This document shows, in pieces, positions 1 through 9,957 of a stretch of DNA of 64,000 bases; the first letter of the stretch is position 1, and the number at the start of each line of letters is the position of its first letter. Source of the stretch: Leucobacter exalbidus. Lineage in GTDB: Bacteria > Actinomycetota > Actinomycetes > Actinomycetales > Microbacteriaceae. Where the stretch lies: the NCBI RefSeq assembly GCF_017834145.1, contig NZ_JAFIDA010000001.1:1-64000 (forward strand). Reading direction: 5' to 3'. The notes beneath the pieces were generated by a model that did no database searches, was not told the origin of the DNA, and worked only from the letters and a program-made list of their open reading frames with translations. The position numbers and the translations under genes were made by a program.

Positions 1-828
1 CTGCAGATTCCCAACGTCACTTTGAACAGTGGGAGCGTGATTCCGCAGCTGGGCGTGGGCACCTATCTGATCGAGCCAGAGCACACCGAACGCGTGGTCA
101 GCGAAGCGTTCAAAGCCGGCTACCGACACATCGATACGGCGAGTTTCTACCAGAACGAACCGGCCGTCGGCGCGGCCGTGAAAAACAGCGGAATCGCCCG
201 AAACGAGATCTTCATCACCACGAAGCTGTGGAATACCGACCAGACGCGCGGCGTGGCCGCTTTTGAAGAAAGCCTCGACCGCTTGGGGCTCGACCGCGTC
301 GACCTCTTTTTAATTCACTGGCCGCAGCCGGTGTACGGCGAAGCCCTCACCGCGTGGCGCTCGCTGATCGAGATTGCGCAGTCGGGGCGGTCGACCGCGA
401 TTGGTGTCTCGAACTTTGAAATCTCAGATTTGCAGGAGCTGATTGATGAGACAGGTGTGGTGCCCGCGGTCAACCAGATAGAGCTGCACCCCTTCCACCA
501 GCGCCGTGAACTGCGGGCGTTCTGCGCCGATCACGGGATCGCAGTTGAGGCCTGGGGCCCGCTCGCCCGTGGCCGTACCGATTTGCTTGAGCGCCCCGAA
601 GTGACCGCGGCGGCGCAGGCGCTGGGCAAGAGCCCGGCCCAGATCGTGCTTCGCTGGCACGTGCAGCAAGATCGCATCATCTTCCCGAAGACCACGCGGC
701 GTGAACGACTGATCGAGAACGCGCAGCTGTTCGACTTTGAACTCTCGATCGATCAGATGGCCGCGATTGATGCCCTCGAAGAGGCCCGCAATCTCGGCCC
801 AGACCCCAGAACCGACGCTCGCCGATAG
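1..828 (+). CDS. Aldo/keto reductase, 5' end cut by window edge
   Basis: NADPH-dependent reductase of carbonyl compounds, AKR superfamily (2,5-diketo-gluconate reductase-like). The frame is open from base 1 and its first residues (LQIPNVTLNSG) already match the usual AKR N-terminus, so the true start lies left of the window; the TTG at 22 is not a convincing start. The catalytic tetrad is visible: Asp and Tyr in HIDTASFYQNE, Lys in TTKLWN and His in FLIHWP. The NADP-binding C-terminal part (FPKTTRRERLIEN) is intact and the C-terminus is complete. Substrate cannot be told from sequence. Confidence 0.9.
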   Translation: MQIPNVTLNSGSVIPQLGVGTYLIEPEHTERVVSEAFKAGYRHIDTASFYQNEPAVGAAVKNSGIARNEIFITTKLWNTDQTRGVAAFEESLDRLGLDRVDLFLIHWPQPVYGEALTAWRSLIEIAQSGRSTAIGVSNFEISDLQELIDETGVVPAVNQIELHPFHQRRELRAFCADHGIAVEAWGPLARGRTDLLERPEVTAAAQALGKSPAQIVLRWHVQQDRIIFPKTTRRERLIENAQLFDFELSIDQMAAIDALEEARNLGPDPRTDARR

Positions 829-843
829 CAAAAATGGGGGTGA

Positions 844-2337
<1,494 letters not shown>

Positions 2338-2346
2338 GTTCCTTGA

Positions 2347-2370
2347 GCCCGCACCCGATCGGGTGCGGGC
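2347..2370. terminator. 24-bp perfect palindrome after argG
   Basis: GCCCGCACCC-GATC-GGGTGCGGGC starts 9 nt past the argG stop. It is GC-rich and lacks a following T-run, so it is either a first weak terminator or an mRNA 3'-end stabiliser ahead of the better terminator at 2394. Confidence 0.5.
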
Positions 2371-2393
2371 AGCCCCGCTAGCGGGTGCAGAAC

Positions 2394-2449
2394 ATGCGAC
2401 GTGGGTGGCAGCTTCGACTATCGAGGCGGCCGCCCACGTCGCATTTTTG
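2394..2449 (+). terminator. Rho-independent terminator of argG
   Basis: A 12-bp perfect stem, ATGCGACGTGGG (2394-2405) with CCCACGTCGCAT (2433-2444), followed by TTTTTG. This is one of the few hairpins in the window with a proper U-tract. Confidence 0.8.
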
Positions 2450-2480
2450 TTGCTGGGGGAGCGAAGGCCTGCACATACAA

Positions 2481-2522
2481 GAAGGCTCCGGTGTCAGTCT
2501 TTCGACCAACACCGGAGCCTTC
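2481..2522 (-). terminator. Hairpin terminator of the whiB gene
   Basis: A 14-bp perfect stem, GAAGGCTCCGGTGT (2481-2494) with its complement at 2509-2522, lies just past the stop of the leftward whiB gene. Read on the minus strand it is followed by TTGTATGT, a weak U-tract. Confidence 0.65.
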
Positions 2523-2546
2523 TGAGAGTGAGGAGCCCCGAAGAAT

Positions 2547-2795
2547 CTAGGACGCGCGGCGTGCGCGTGCAGCGCGACGCTTCAATGCGCGACGCTCATC
2601 TTCGCTGAGGCCACCCCAAACACCCGAATCCTGGCCGGTGTCCATTGCGTACTGCAGGCACATTTCGGTGACTGTGCAACGTGCGCACACCGACTTAGCG
2701 CGTTCAATCTGCTCTACTGCCGGGCCTGTGTTTCCCACCGGGAAAAACAGCTCGGGGTCTACAGTGAGGCACGCAGCCTGTTCACGCCAATCCAT
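2547..2795 (-). CDS. whiB1: WhiB-family transcriptional regulator, WhiB1-like
   Basis: Small [4Fe-4S] protein that binds the primary sigma factor and senses redox or NO; WhiB1 is essential in mycobacteria. The 82 residues carry the four cluster cysteines (C9, C37, C40, C46), the GVWGG turn at 58-62 and a basic C-terminal tail (ALKRRAARARR) that contacts DNA. The run DPELFFPVGN and the TGQDSGVWGG-SEDERRALKRR ending resemble WhiB1 more than other paralogues. Its start has a clear AGAGGAG ribosome site, so this mRNA is leadered, with a long AT-richer upstream region (2796-2985) shared with the divergent membrane protein gene. Confidence 0.92.
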   Translation of the reverse strand: MDWREQAACLTVDPELFFPVGNTGPAVEQIERAKSVCARCTVTEMCLQYAMDTGQDSGVWGGLSEDERRALKRRAARARRAS

Positions 2796-2985
2796 TGATG
2801 ATCTCCTCTTAAATGCACGCGCACGAGAGAGTCAGGCCATATAGCCTAGTACTCGCGCCGTAGTTACCTGATACGTGGCTGAGAATGCTCACGTCGGTGT
2901 GCGCGAAACTCGACGAAATATATAGTTTCATGGATGCAAGCGCAAATCAATAGGTAATTTGTAATTCATAAGAAAGAGAGTCGAA

Positions 2986-3390
2986 ATGGTCTCGCAACCT
3001 GCCGGACATCCGCGGTCGAATATTGCTTGGAAAGTGCTGCGTTTGCTGCTGGCGGCTGAGACGCTCGGGCTCATCGCCCTAGTGGCCTTCACGATCATGG
3101 AATCATTTGCCCAGCCGGGCGCGGTGGCGCAAGAAGTGAGCCTGGTGCTGATGGCCGTGGCCGCGCTGGTGTGGGTCGGCCTCACCTTCTTTGGCGTGGC
3201 GCGATCGCAGGCAAGTTGGGCGAGGGGCAGCTCGGTCACGATTCATGTGCTGGCTTTTGCGGCTGGCACCGGATGTCTGCAGCTGGGCATCGGGCAGTGG
3301 TGGCTCGGCCTAGGAATCGTGCTTGTCGCCCTCATCGGATTCGCCGCGGCGGTCATTGCGCGACCCGAACGCTCCTCAGAAGCGGCCTAA
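2986..3390 (+). CDS. Small integral membrane protein, unknown function
   Basis: A 134-residue protein with about four hydrophobic helices (roughly residues 16-40, 48-70, 82-98, 104-124) and short charged ends. No catalytic motif is visible. The ATG is preceded by AGAAAGAG at a suitable distance. It diverges from the whiB gene across 190 bp that is noticeably more AT-rich than its surroundings and probably holds both promoters. Confidence 0.7.
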   Translation: MVSQPAGHPRSNIAWKVLRLLLAAETLGLIALVAFTIMESFAQPGAVAQEVSLVLMAVAALVWVGLTFFGVARSQASWARGSSVTIHVLAFAAGTGCLQLGIGQWWLGLGIVLVALIGFAAAVIARPERSSEAA

Positions 3391-3407
3391 GCGACGCCAA
3401 GAAATTG

Positions 3408-3466
3408 TTAGGTGGCCCCGTGTCGGGGTACTGGAGCCTCAAGTACCCCGACACGGGGCCACCTAA
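3408..3466. repeat. 25-bp perfect inverted repeat, 9-nt loop
   Basis: The left arm 3408-3432 and right arm 3442-3466 are exact reverse complements, starting TTAGGTGGCCCCG and ending CGGGGCCACCTAA. It lies between convergent genes and has no U-tract. A second, weaker stem (GGGCCGCTG 3617-3625 with CAGCGGCCC 3643-3651) lies nearer the bcp stop. The rest of 3391-3684 holds nothing else I recognise. Confidence 0.75.
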
Positions 3467-3684
3467 GCGCTCGCCCGGCGTTATGAGATGCGCAAGCGCG
3501 GGCTAAACGCAGCCAAACACCGCCAGGTGGCCACAGAACGGCCCACAGGGCGAGAAATCAACGCCAATGACTACACGTGTGATAATGATGCTTTGCGTGC
3601 CTCCTAGGCGCGCGTAGGGCCGCTGTCACCAGGAAAAAGTGTCAGCGGCCCGACGTTTGCCCCGGGAGCAGTGTGCGCGAAGCG

Positions 3685-4164
3685 TTACGCGTCGACGCCG
3701 AGAATCTTGCGAATGCGCGCGACGTGGGCGGTGGCCTTCACGTTGTACAGGGCGTGCTCGATGTTGCCCTGCTCGTCGATGATGAAGGTCGAACGAATGA
3801 CGCCCTCCACCAGTCGGCCATAGCTGTTCTTTGTGCCAAATGCACCGTAGGCGTGGTGGACTTCGAGCTCGGGGTCGCTGAGCAGCGGGTAGCCAAGATC
3901 GTCACGGTCGGCGAACTTGCGCTGCTTCGCGACCTGGTCGCGCGAGACGCCGAGCACGCGCACGCCGCTGGCCTGCAGCGCGGCTTCAGAGTCGCGAAAG
4001 TCACACGCCTGCTTGGTGCAGCCGGGGGTCATCGCTGCGGGGTAGAAAAAGAGCACGACCTTTTCGCCGCGGTAATCGGCGAGGGCACGGGTGGTGCCGT
4101 CTTGGTCCTGGAGTGAAAACTCGGGAGCGGGCTGGCCTACTTCAAGAATTACGCGTTCGGTCAT
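3685..4164 (-). CDS. bcp: Thioredoxin-dependent peroxiredoxin, Bcp/PrxQ type
   Basis: Reduces hydrogen peroxide and organic hydroperoxides. The 159-residue protein has the peroxidatic-site motif TPGCTKQACDF: Cys49 is peroxidatic and Cys54 the resolving cysteine five residues on, the classic PrxQ arrangement. Its ATG lies 6 nt from a TAGGCT box (4171-4176 on the minus strand). Downstream is the hairpin-rich convergent region; upstream is the rsgA stop, so it is its own transcription unit. Confidence 0.95.
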   Translation of the reverse strand: MTERVILEVGQPAPEFSLQDQDGTTRALADYRGEKVVLFFYPAAMTPGCTKQACDFRDSEAALQASGVRVLGVSRDQVAKQRKFADRDDLGYPLLSDPELEVHHAYGAFGTKNSYGRLVEGVIRSTFIIDEQGNIEHALYNVKATAHVARIRKILGVDA

Positions 4165-4170
4165 GCAACC

Positions 4171-4176
4171 AGCCTA
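4171..4176 (-). promoter_or_regulatory. -10 box of bcp, leaderless type
   Basis: TAGGCT on the minus strand, 6 nt before the ATG at 4164. Confidence 0.6.
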
Positions 4177-4190
4177 GCGCCCGGGTGTTG

Positions 4191-5246
4191 CTACTTCAGC
4201 AGCCGACGGAGTGACTCCACGCGCGATGCGCCGGTCGCGTCGAGCACGCCGCTTTCGATGGCCGCGTCGAGCTCGCAGTTGGGGGCATCGTCGTGGTGTG
4301 TGCACCCGCGCGGGCACGAATCAATCAGCTCGGCAAGGTCGGTGAACCCGCGCAAAATGCCGTCACTGGTGACGTGACCGAGCCCAAACGAACGTACACC
4401 CGGGGTATCGACTACCCATCCGGCCTCGCCAGCTTCGGCACCGGGGGTTTCGGCCCGCAGCGCCACCGACGATGACGAGGTGTGTCGGCCGCGACCGGTG
4501 ACCTCGTTGACATGGCCCGTGGCGCGGTACGCCTCGGGCACGAGGGCATTGATCAGGGTCGATTTGCCCACGCCTGAGTGGCCCACAAACACGGTGGTTT
4601 TACCGGCGAGCGTCTCGCGAATCTCGTCGAGCGGCCAGGTCTCGGGCGACGACCGAAACACCGGTACCTCGAGCGCCGAGAAGTGCTCGAGAAACGGCTC
4701 GGGGTCGGCGAGGTCAATTTTGGTGATGCAGATCAGCGGCTGAATACCGGCGTCATATGCGGCGACGAGATAGCGGTCGACCAAGCGCACGCGCGGCTCA
4801 GGGTTAGCGGCAGCCACCACGATGAGCATCTGGTCGGCATTGGCGACCATGACGCGCTCGACACGGTCGGAGTCATCGGCGCTGCGACGCAGCAGGGTGG
4901 AGCGGTCTTCGATGCGCACGATGCGTGACAGCGACCCGATCTCGCCCGAGGTGTTGCCGACGATGTGCACGCGGTCACCGATGACGATCGGGTTGCGGCG
5001 CAGCTCGCGGGCGCGGGCAGCGGTGACGCTGCGCTCGCTGGGATCTTCGGGATCAACGCCGGCCGGCACCAGCACCGAGTAGCGGCCACGGTCGACGCCC
5101 GTGACCATGCCCGTGATCGCCTCAGAATGCTCGGGGCGACGCTTCGTGCGCGGCTTATTTGCCTTGGGATTGGGGCGCACGCGAATACGGTCACCGTAAT
5201 CGGCGTACCGGTCGTCGCTGTCGCTATCGTCTGTAAGCCAGCTCAT
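4191..5246 (-). CDS. rsgA: Ribosome small-subunit assembly GTPase
   Basis: Circularly permuted GTPase that checks late 30S maturation. Motif order is G4 (TKID, 175-178), G1 (GHSGVGKST, 222-230), G3 (DTPG, 280-283), the permutation diagnostic of RsgA. An OB-fold precedes it (about 45-110), and a C-terminal zinc site has Cys311, Cys315, His317 or His318 and Cys324 (CPRGCTHHDDAPNC). The start lies 1 nt past the aroA stop, so the two are co-transcribed and probably translationally coupled, aroA first. Confidence 0.96.
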   Translation of the reverse strand: MSWLTDDSDSDDRYADYGDRIRVRPNPKANKPRTKRRPEHSEAITGMVTGVDRGRYSVLVPAGVDPEDPSERSVTAARARELRRNPIVIGDRVHIVGNTSGEIGSLSRIVRIEDRSTLLRRSADDSDRVERVMVANADQMLIVVAAANPEPRVRLVDRYLVAAYDAGIQPLICITKIDLADPEPFLEHFSALEVPVFRSSPETWPLDEIRETLAGKTTVFVGHSGVGKSTLINALVPEAYRATGHVNEVTGRGRHTSSSSVALRAETPGAEAGEAGWVVDTPGVRSFGLGHVTSDGILRGFTDLAELIDSCPRGCTHHDDAPNCELDAAIESGVLDATGASRVESLRRLLK

Positions 5247-5247
5247 A

Positions 5248-6693
5248 TTAAAAACCCTTGAGGTACGAAGTGGTGCCGGCGCTCATGCCGCCCAGGCTGA
5301 ACGAACCACCGCTTGCCGCGCCGGGGCCGTCAACGAGGGCCTGCCACAGCTCGGGGAACTGGGGCAGCGTCTTCGACGTGCACGCAATGTCTTCCACTTC
5401 GACGCCTGCCACAACGAGGCCAATGAGTGCGCCGGTGGTGGCAATGCGGTGATCGGCGTAACTGTGCCACACGCCGCCGTGCAGGGTGGCGGGGCGCACC
5501 TCGATGCCATCTTCCAGCTCGTGGGCGTCACCGCCGAGCGCGCGAATCTCGGCAACGAGCGCTTCGAGTCGGTTGGTTTCGTGGTGGCGGGTGTGGCCAA
5601 TGCCGGTGATGCGGCTCGTGTGGCCAAGCTGACCGGCGAGAGCTGCCAGCCCCACCACGGTGGGGGAGAGCTCTCCAGCTTCGGGCAGGTGGAGGTCGGC
5701 CCCCGTGAGGTCGCCGGTGCGGCTGACGGTCAGCGCGCCATCGGCTGACAGCTCAGCGGTGGCACCAAACGCGGTCAAAATCGTGCGCAGCTGGTCGCCC
5801 ACCTGCGTGGTTTCTGCCGGCCAATCGGTGATCGTGACGCTGCCGCCCAGGGCGACCGCGGCCGACAAAAACGGTGCGGCGTTTGAGAGGTCAGGTTCGA
5901 GGCGCAGGTTGCGCGCTGCAATGGGGCCGGGCTCCACGAGCCACTCACCGGTGGCGGGTGAAGACGCGGTGACGCCGCGGGCGCGCAGCGCCGCGAGGGT
6001 CATCTCGATGTGGGGCACGCTGGGCAGGTGCTCGCCCGTGTGCACGACGTGTACGCCGTTGGTGAAGCGGGGGGCGGCGAGCAGCAGGGCTGACACGAAC
6101 TGACTCGACAGGGAGGCATCGACCTCCACGCGGCCGCCGGCGAGTGTGCCGGTGCCGTGCACCGTGAACGGCAGGGCGCCGCGTCCCTCGTCAGAGATGT
6201 CGGCGCCGAGTGCGCGCAGCGCCTCGAGTAGCGGGCGCATGGGGCGCTTGCGCGCGTACGGGTCGCCATCGAAGGCGACGGGCCCGAGGGCGAGCGCCGC
6301 CAGCGGCGGCACGAAACGCATGACGGTGCCGGCGAGGCCGCACTCGATCGTGGTTGAGCCGGTGAGCTCATCGGTGGGAGTGATGCGCAGGTCGGCGCCG
6401 AAGGCACCGGTGCCGGGCACCTCCTCGATGCGTGCGCCGAGCGCCCGCATCGCCTCCACCATCAAGTCTGAGTCGCGCGAGTGCAGCGGCGCGTGCAGCG
6501 TGCCGGGTGCATCGGCGAGGGCTGAGAGGATGAGCTCTCGGCCGGTGAGTGACTTCGACGCGGGCAGTTGCAGCCTGCCATAAATGGGCGCACTCATGTG
6601 CGGCGCGGCCCAGTGTGTGACCTCGCCTTCGAGGCTCTCGCCCGAACCGACTTCGTCGCCGTCTTTACCCTGATTCATCTTTGCGATCAACAT
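5248..6693 (-). CDS. aroA: 3-phosphoshikimate 1-carboxyvinyltransferase (EPSP synthase)
   Basis: Transfers enolpyruvate from PEP to shikimate-3-phosphate in the aromatic amino-acid pathway. The core begins at LPASKSLTGREL and contains GLAGTVMRF and DPYARKRPM, the substrate-binding segments. I start it at the ATG at 6693: it follows a TAGACT box by 7 nt, and the longer in-frame option at 6801 would overlap the divergent sigma gene. This leaves about 30 residues of polar extension before the EPSPS core; the ATG at 6597 is a shorter alternative. The enzyme is 481 residues by this start, slightly long for the family. Confidence 0.93.
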   Translation of the reverse strand: MLIAKMNQGKDGDEVGSGESLEGEVTHWAAPHMSAPIYGRLQLPASKSLTGRELILSALADAPGTLHAPLHSRDSDLMVEAMRALGARIEEVPGTGAFGADLRITPTDELTGSTTIECGLAGTVMRFVPPLAALALGPVAFDGDPYARKRPMRPLLEALRALGADISDEGRGALPFTVHGTGTLAGGRVEVDASLSSQFVSALLLAAPRFTNGVHVVHTGEHLPSVPHIEMTLAALRARGVTASSPATGEWLVEPGPIAARNLRLEPDLSNAAPFLSAAVALGGSVTITDWPAETTQVGDQLRTILTAFGATAELSADGALTVSRTGDLTGADLHLPEAGELSPTVVGLAALAGQLGHTSRITGIGHTRHHETNRLEALVAEIRALGGDAHELEDGIEVRPATLHGGVWHSYADHRIATTGALIGLVVAGVEVEDIACTSKTLPQFPELWQALVDGPGAASGGSFSLGGMSAGTTSYLKGF

Positions 6694-6700
6694 CACTACG

Positions 6701-6706
6701 AGTCTA
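6701..6706 (-). promoter_or_regulatory. -10 box of aroA-rsgA, leaderless type
   Basis: TAGACT on the minus strand, 7 nt before the ATG at 6693. Confidence 0.55.
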
Positions 6707-6767
6707 GCTGTCTTGCCCGCTGCGGGCTGAAACGGGGCGTTCCAGGGGCTACGCGGGTGCGTCGCGC

Positions 6768-6773
6768 TAGGAT
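6768..6773 (+). promoter_or_regulatory. -10 box of the ECF sigma gene
   Basis: TAGGAT, 6 nt before the GTG at 6780. It looks like a housekeeping promoter; I found no GGAAT-N18-GTT autoregulatory SigH/SigR site here. Confidence 0.55.
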
Positions 6774-6779
6774 CGGCGT

Positions 6780-7385
6780 GTGACCAATTCCACCACGCCA
6801 AAGGACCTGGAGCTCAGGTTCACCCAGGAGGCGCTGCCGCTGCTCGATCAGCTGTACGGCGCCGCCATGAAGATGACGCGTAACCCGCAAGATGCGCAAG
6901 ACCTGGTGCAAGAGACCTATCTGAAAGCGTTTGCGGCCTTTGCGTCGTTCACCGAGGGCACCAATCTCAAGGCGTGGCTCTACCGCATTCTCACCAACAG
7001 CTATATCAACACGTATCGCAAGAAGCAGCGCGAACCGTACCTCGGCGTTGTCGAGGAGCTCGAGGATTGGCAGCTGGGCGGTGCCGAGTCAACGACGGCG
7101 ATGACGACGCGTTCGGCCGAGGCCGAAGCGATCGATCGCGCCCCCGATTCTGTGGTGACGAACGCGCTCAACGCGCTGCCTGAAGACTTTCGTATGGCGG
7201 TGTATCTCGCCGATGTTGAAGGCTTCAGCTATCAAGAGATCGCCGACATCGCTGAAGTGCCCATCGGTACCATCATGAGCCGCCTCCACCGGGGCCGCGC
7301 CAGGTTGCGTAAGGCACTTGGGGAATACGCGGCGGAGCAGGGCGTTGGTATAGGTAGAGACACTGGGAAAGGAAGCACACGATGA
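6780..7385 (+). CDS. sigH: ECF sigma factor, SigH/SigR type
   Basis: Directs RNA polymerase to thiol-oxidative and heat-stress promoters. The 201-residue protein has region 2 ([14 protein letters not shown], about 38-51, then [17 protein letters not shown]) and region 4 ([26 protein letters not shown], then [18 protein letters not shown]). The GTG start follows a TAGGAT box by 6 nt. It overlaps the next gene by ATGA, and that gene is its anti-sigma factor; this pairing is what identifies it as the SigH/SigR subgroup. Confidence 0.95.
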   Translation: MTNSTTPKDLELRFTQEALPLLDQLYGAAMKMTRNPQDAQDLVQETYLKAFAAFASFTEGTNLKAWLYRILTNSYINTYRKKQREPYLGVVEELEDWQLGGAESTTAMTTRSAEAEAIDRAPDSVVTNALNALPEDFRMAVYLADVEGFSYQEIADIAEVPIGTIMSRLHRGRARLRKALGEYAAEQGVGIGRDTGKGSTR

Positions 7386-7642
7386 GCGAGTGTGACGGCG
7401 CTAAAGGCAAGCTGTACGAGCTGTTACGTGGTGAATTGTGCGCCGAAGAGTCGGCACCGATTCGCGATCACCTGGCCTGCTGCCCCGATTGCCAGAGCGA
7501 GCAAGATGTCTGCCGCCAGCTGATGGGGGTCGTCAAGCGCGCCTGCGTCGAAGAGCGCGACAGCAACTGCCCGCCCACGCAGCTGCGCGACGATATTCTC
7601 GCGAGCCTGCGTGGCTTGGCGAGCGAGCAGCCCAGCGCGTAG
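7382..7642 (+). CDS. rsrA: Zinc anti-sigma factor, RsrA/RshA-like
   Basis: Thiol-disulphide switch that holds the upstream sigma factor inactive until oxidised. The 86-residue protein has the ZAS signature His30-x3-Cys34-x2-Cys37 plus Cys4, matching the Cys/His set that binds zinc in RsrA. Further cysteines (C20, C33, C44, C54, C62) lie outside the motif. Its ATG overlaps the sigma stop by 4 nt, giving coupled, stoichiometric synthesis. Confidence 0.93.
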   Translation: MSECDGAKGKLYELLRGELCAEESAPIRDHLACCPDCQSEQDVCRQLMGVVKRACVEERDSNCPPTQLRDDILASLRGLASEQPSA

Positions 7643-7674
7643 GTTCGATCCGGATCACGCCCCGCCGTGGCCCG

Positions 7675-8391
7675 TTACTGCGTGAGCCGCTGCTCCAGCG
7701 TGGTGAGCGTGGCGTCGGTGACCCCGTGCGCGCGCAGGTAGTCGTGCACGCCGCCCTGGGCTTCAACAACCTGCGTCAATGCGCGGTCGAGGGCCGCCGC
7801 GGGTGACGCTCCAACGAGATCGCTGACCTCGGGGGTGAGCGTGACGCCCCTGCGCTGAAGCCACGAAAGCTGGTCGGTCATCCACTGGCCGCGCAAATTC
7901 AGCTCTGATGCGGCGTAATTGTCGAGCACATCGTCGCGGTCGACGCCGAGCGCGAGCAGCGTGAGCGCCGCGATGGCGCCCGTGCGGTCTTTGCCCGCGG
8001 TGCAGTGAAACACCGTCGGGGTGCCATCGGCGAGCAGTGTGATGCCCGCTGCGAGGGCCGCGGCATGCTCGCGATAGATCAGCTCGGTGAGCGAGAAGAT
8101 CGTGATGTTGCGGTCAATATGCGCGCTGGCACTCGGAAAAATGGGGTGCGCAATCAGCTCAACCCCCGCGGGCAGCGCATCGGGGTTGGTGGCGCGCTCA
8201 CGGTCGTCACGCAGATCGATGACGCGGGTGACGCCGAGATCCTGCAGCTGCGCTTGGCCCGTGGCGCCCAGCTTGGCGAGGGAATCGGCGCGATACAACG
8301 CGCCCGATCGCGTGCGGCGATCGCCCGCCCGCAACCCTCCGAGGTCGCGAAAATTGAAGGTGCCGTCAACAGGAAGCGCATCATTGGACAT
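7675..8391 (-). CDS. Protein tyrosine phosphatase, MptpB-like family
   Basis: Dephosphorylates phosphotyrosine, possibly also phosphoserine or phosphoinositides as in the PtpB family. The P-loop HCTAGKDRTG gives the C-x5-R signature with Cys130 as nucleophile and Arg136. The N-terminal FRDLGG and LYRADSLAKL segments and the DLRDDRER turn are also typical of this family. No signal peptide is seen. It converges on the rsrA gene with a 32-nt gap. Confidence 0.9.
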   Translation of the reverse strand: MSNDALPVDGTFNFRDLGGLRAGDRRTRSGALYRADSLAKLGATGQAQLQDLGVTRVIDLRDDRERATNPDALPAGVELIAHPIFPSASAHIDRNITIFSLTELIYREHAAALAAGITLLADGTPTVFHCTAGKDRTGAIAALTLLALGVDRDDVLDNYAASELNLRGQWMTDQLSWLQRRGVTLTPEVSDLVGASPAAALDRALTQVVEAQGGVHDYLRAHGVTDATLTTLEQRLTQ

Positions 8392-8472
8392 GCCTCCATG
8401 CTGGCAGACGCCCTGGCAATTGCGGTGAGCACCGATCGTGTCGCGCCGTTTCAGCGGGGACAGCGAGCGCTC

Positions 8473-8910
8473 TCAGCGGGGAGAGCGCTCGCTGCGATCT
8501 CGGGTTGCGCGGCGCACGTAGCCGCCGTCTTCTAAGCCAGCTTCGATCTCGAACCGGTTGCGCAGCGGGTTACGACCGGCGAGCGCGTAGAGCAGCGGCA
8601 TCGCGAAACCGTAGTGCCGCCACTGGTCGCGGTGCACGCGCTCGTGGCGCAGCACCGCCGGCGACACATTGTGGCCGGTGAGATAGCACGAACCGACGCA
8701 GGTGCCGCCGCGTTGATAGGTCCACTTGGGCATGTCACGAAACACCCACAGGCCCTCGTGGCGTTCAATCGGGCCGGTGCTCCAGATCGCGCCCCACACA
8801 AACCCCACGCAGGTGGCGTAGGCGTAGCCGAGCCACGCGAAGGGGAGCGGGCGGCGGCGCTGCGGCGCGGCAGGCGTCTCGGCGGGCTCGCCGCCCGGCA
8901 CGGCCGTCAC
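8473..8910 (-). CDS. Putative HExxH membrane-associated protein, unknown function
   Basis: A 145-residue protein with one likely membrane segment (about 24-44) and HERVH at 89-93, which fits an HExxH zinc site. The conserved-looking tail RNRFEIEAGLEDGGY could supply a third acidic ligand. Its GTG overlaps the stop of the arginase-like gene (GTGA), so the two are translated together. I do not recognise a named family; a small membrane metalloprotein is the simplest reading but is not proven. Confidence 0.65.
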   Translation of the reverse strand: MTAVPGGEPAETPAAPQRRRPLPFAWLGYAYATCVGFVWGAIWSTGPIERHEGLWVFRDMPKWTYQRGGTCVGSCYLTGHNVSPAVLRHERVHRDQWRHYGFAMPLLYALAGRNPLRNRFEIEAGLEDGGYVRRATRDRSERSPR

Positions 8911-9812
8911 GCGGTGCCCGCCTGGCGGCCTGAGGTGAGGGCCGCGAGAATGCGCAGCACCGTGGGCAGATCATCGTCGGCCGCGGCAGCGTCGGCGGGC
9001 GCAAACTCGCAAATTGACGCCCCCGCGAGCGGCAGCGTTTCGAGCACGGCCCGCAGCACCCCCGTGAGCTCGGCCACTTGCAACCCAAACGGCACGGGCG
9101 CGTGCACCGAACCAAACTCGGCGGGGTCGAGCACGTCGAGATCAATGTGCACGTAGAGGTGGGTGGCGCCCGCGGCGCGCGTCACGAACTCGGCCGCGAG
9201 GGCGGCATAGGCGGCGGGGCCGGTGAGGGCCTGCGGGTCAGGATCCTGCGTGATGCGCTGCACATCAGTAATGTGCATCGGCGAGATGCCGAGCCGGGCA
9301 AGCTCGGCGTCTTCTTCGGGGTCAATGTCGCGAGTGCCCACGAGAATGAGCCGCTCCGTGCTGATGGGGTGCTGCGCGCGCAGGTCTTCGGTGCCGTCGC
9401 CGAGTGCGTGCCGCAGCGTCATTCCCGACGCTGCGCCCGAGGGCGAGGTGCTGGGATGCTGCAGATCGGGGTGGGCGTCAAACCACAGCACCGCAAGATT
9501 CTCGCTGCCGTGTCGGCGGGCGGCCGCCTCAAGCCCGGGCAGTGATGACGCACAATCACCGCCCACAATAATGGGGGTACCGGTGGACTGGGCGAGCAAA
9601 TCGCGCGCTGAATCACGGGCGCGAATCAGGCTCGAAAGCCGGGCAACCGGGGTGCCCAGCGCGTCACCGGCCTCGAGTGGCACCGGCACATCAATGCGGG
9701 CCGACGCCGGCAGATCCTCGCGCAGCAGCTGCGCGCCCTCGGTCAACCGCATCGCGCGCGACGACGCCGAACCCTGCCACTGGGGCAGAACAAAAAACAC
9801 GGGTTGAGACAT
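8907..9812 (-). CDS. Arginase/agmatinase-fold hydrolase with Cys in first metal motif
   Basis: Ureohydrolase-fold enzyme, normally a binuclear Mn hydrolase of guanidino compounds. The 301-residue protein shows FDAHPD (Asp112, His114, Asp116) and the C-terminal HIDLDVLDP with its metal aspartates. The first motif reads GGDCASS, whereas arginases have GGDH with His as Mn ligand. Substrate is therefore uncertain: arginase, agmatinase or formiminoglutamase are all possible. The start at 9812 has a GAGG ribosome site and removes a 10-residue artefactual extension. It is followed by the coupled HExxH gene. Confidence 0.8.
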   Translation of the reverse strand: MSQPVFFVLPQWQGSASSRAMRLTEGAQLLREDLPASARIDVPVPLEAGDALGTPVARLSSLIRARDSARDLLAQSTGTPIIVGGDCASSLPGLEAAARRHGSENLAVLWFDAHPDLQHPSTSPSGAASGMTLRHALGDGTEDLRAQHPISTERLILVGTRDIDPEEDAELARLGISPMHITDVQRITQDPDPQALTGPAAYAALAAEFVTRAAGATHLYVHIDLDVLDPAEFGSVHAPVPFGLQVAELTGVLRAVLETLPLAGASICEFAPADAAAADDDLPTVLRILAALTSGRQAGTA

Positions 9813-9957
9813 TGCTACCTCGCTACATTTGCAACCTTGCACCGCGACCGGCGCTGATGCTCCAATGCTACGCCCCGCACCCCCGAACGGGCACAGGGCC
9901 GCGCGTGCAATGCGGGGGATCGGCGGCCTGCGGGGGTTGATCCGGATCGAACGCCCG

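Noticed and set aside
6707-6767. SigH/SigR autoregulatory promoter upstream of the sigma gene
   Set aside because: No GGAAT-N18-GTT-like pair; only the housekeeping-type TAGGAT is visible.
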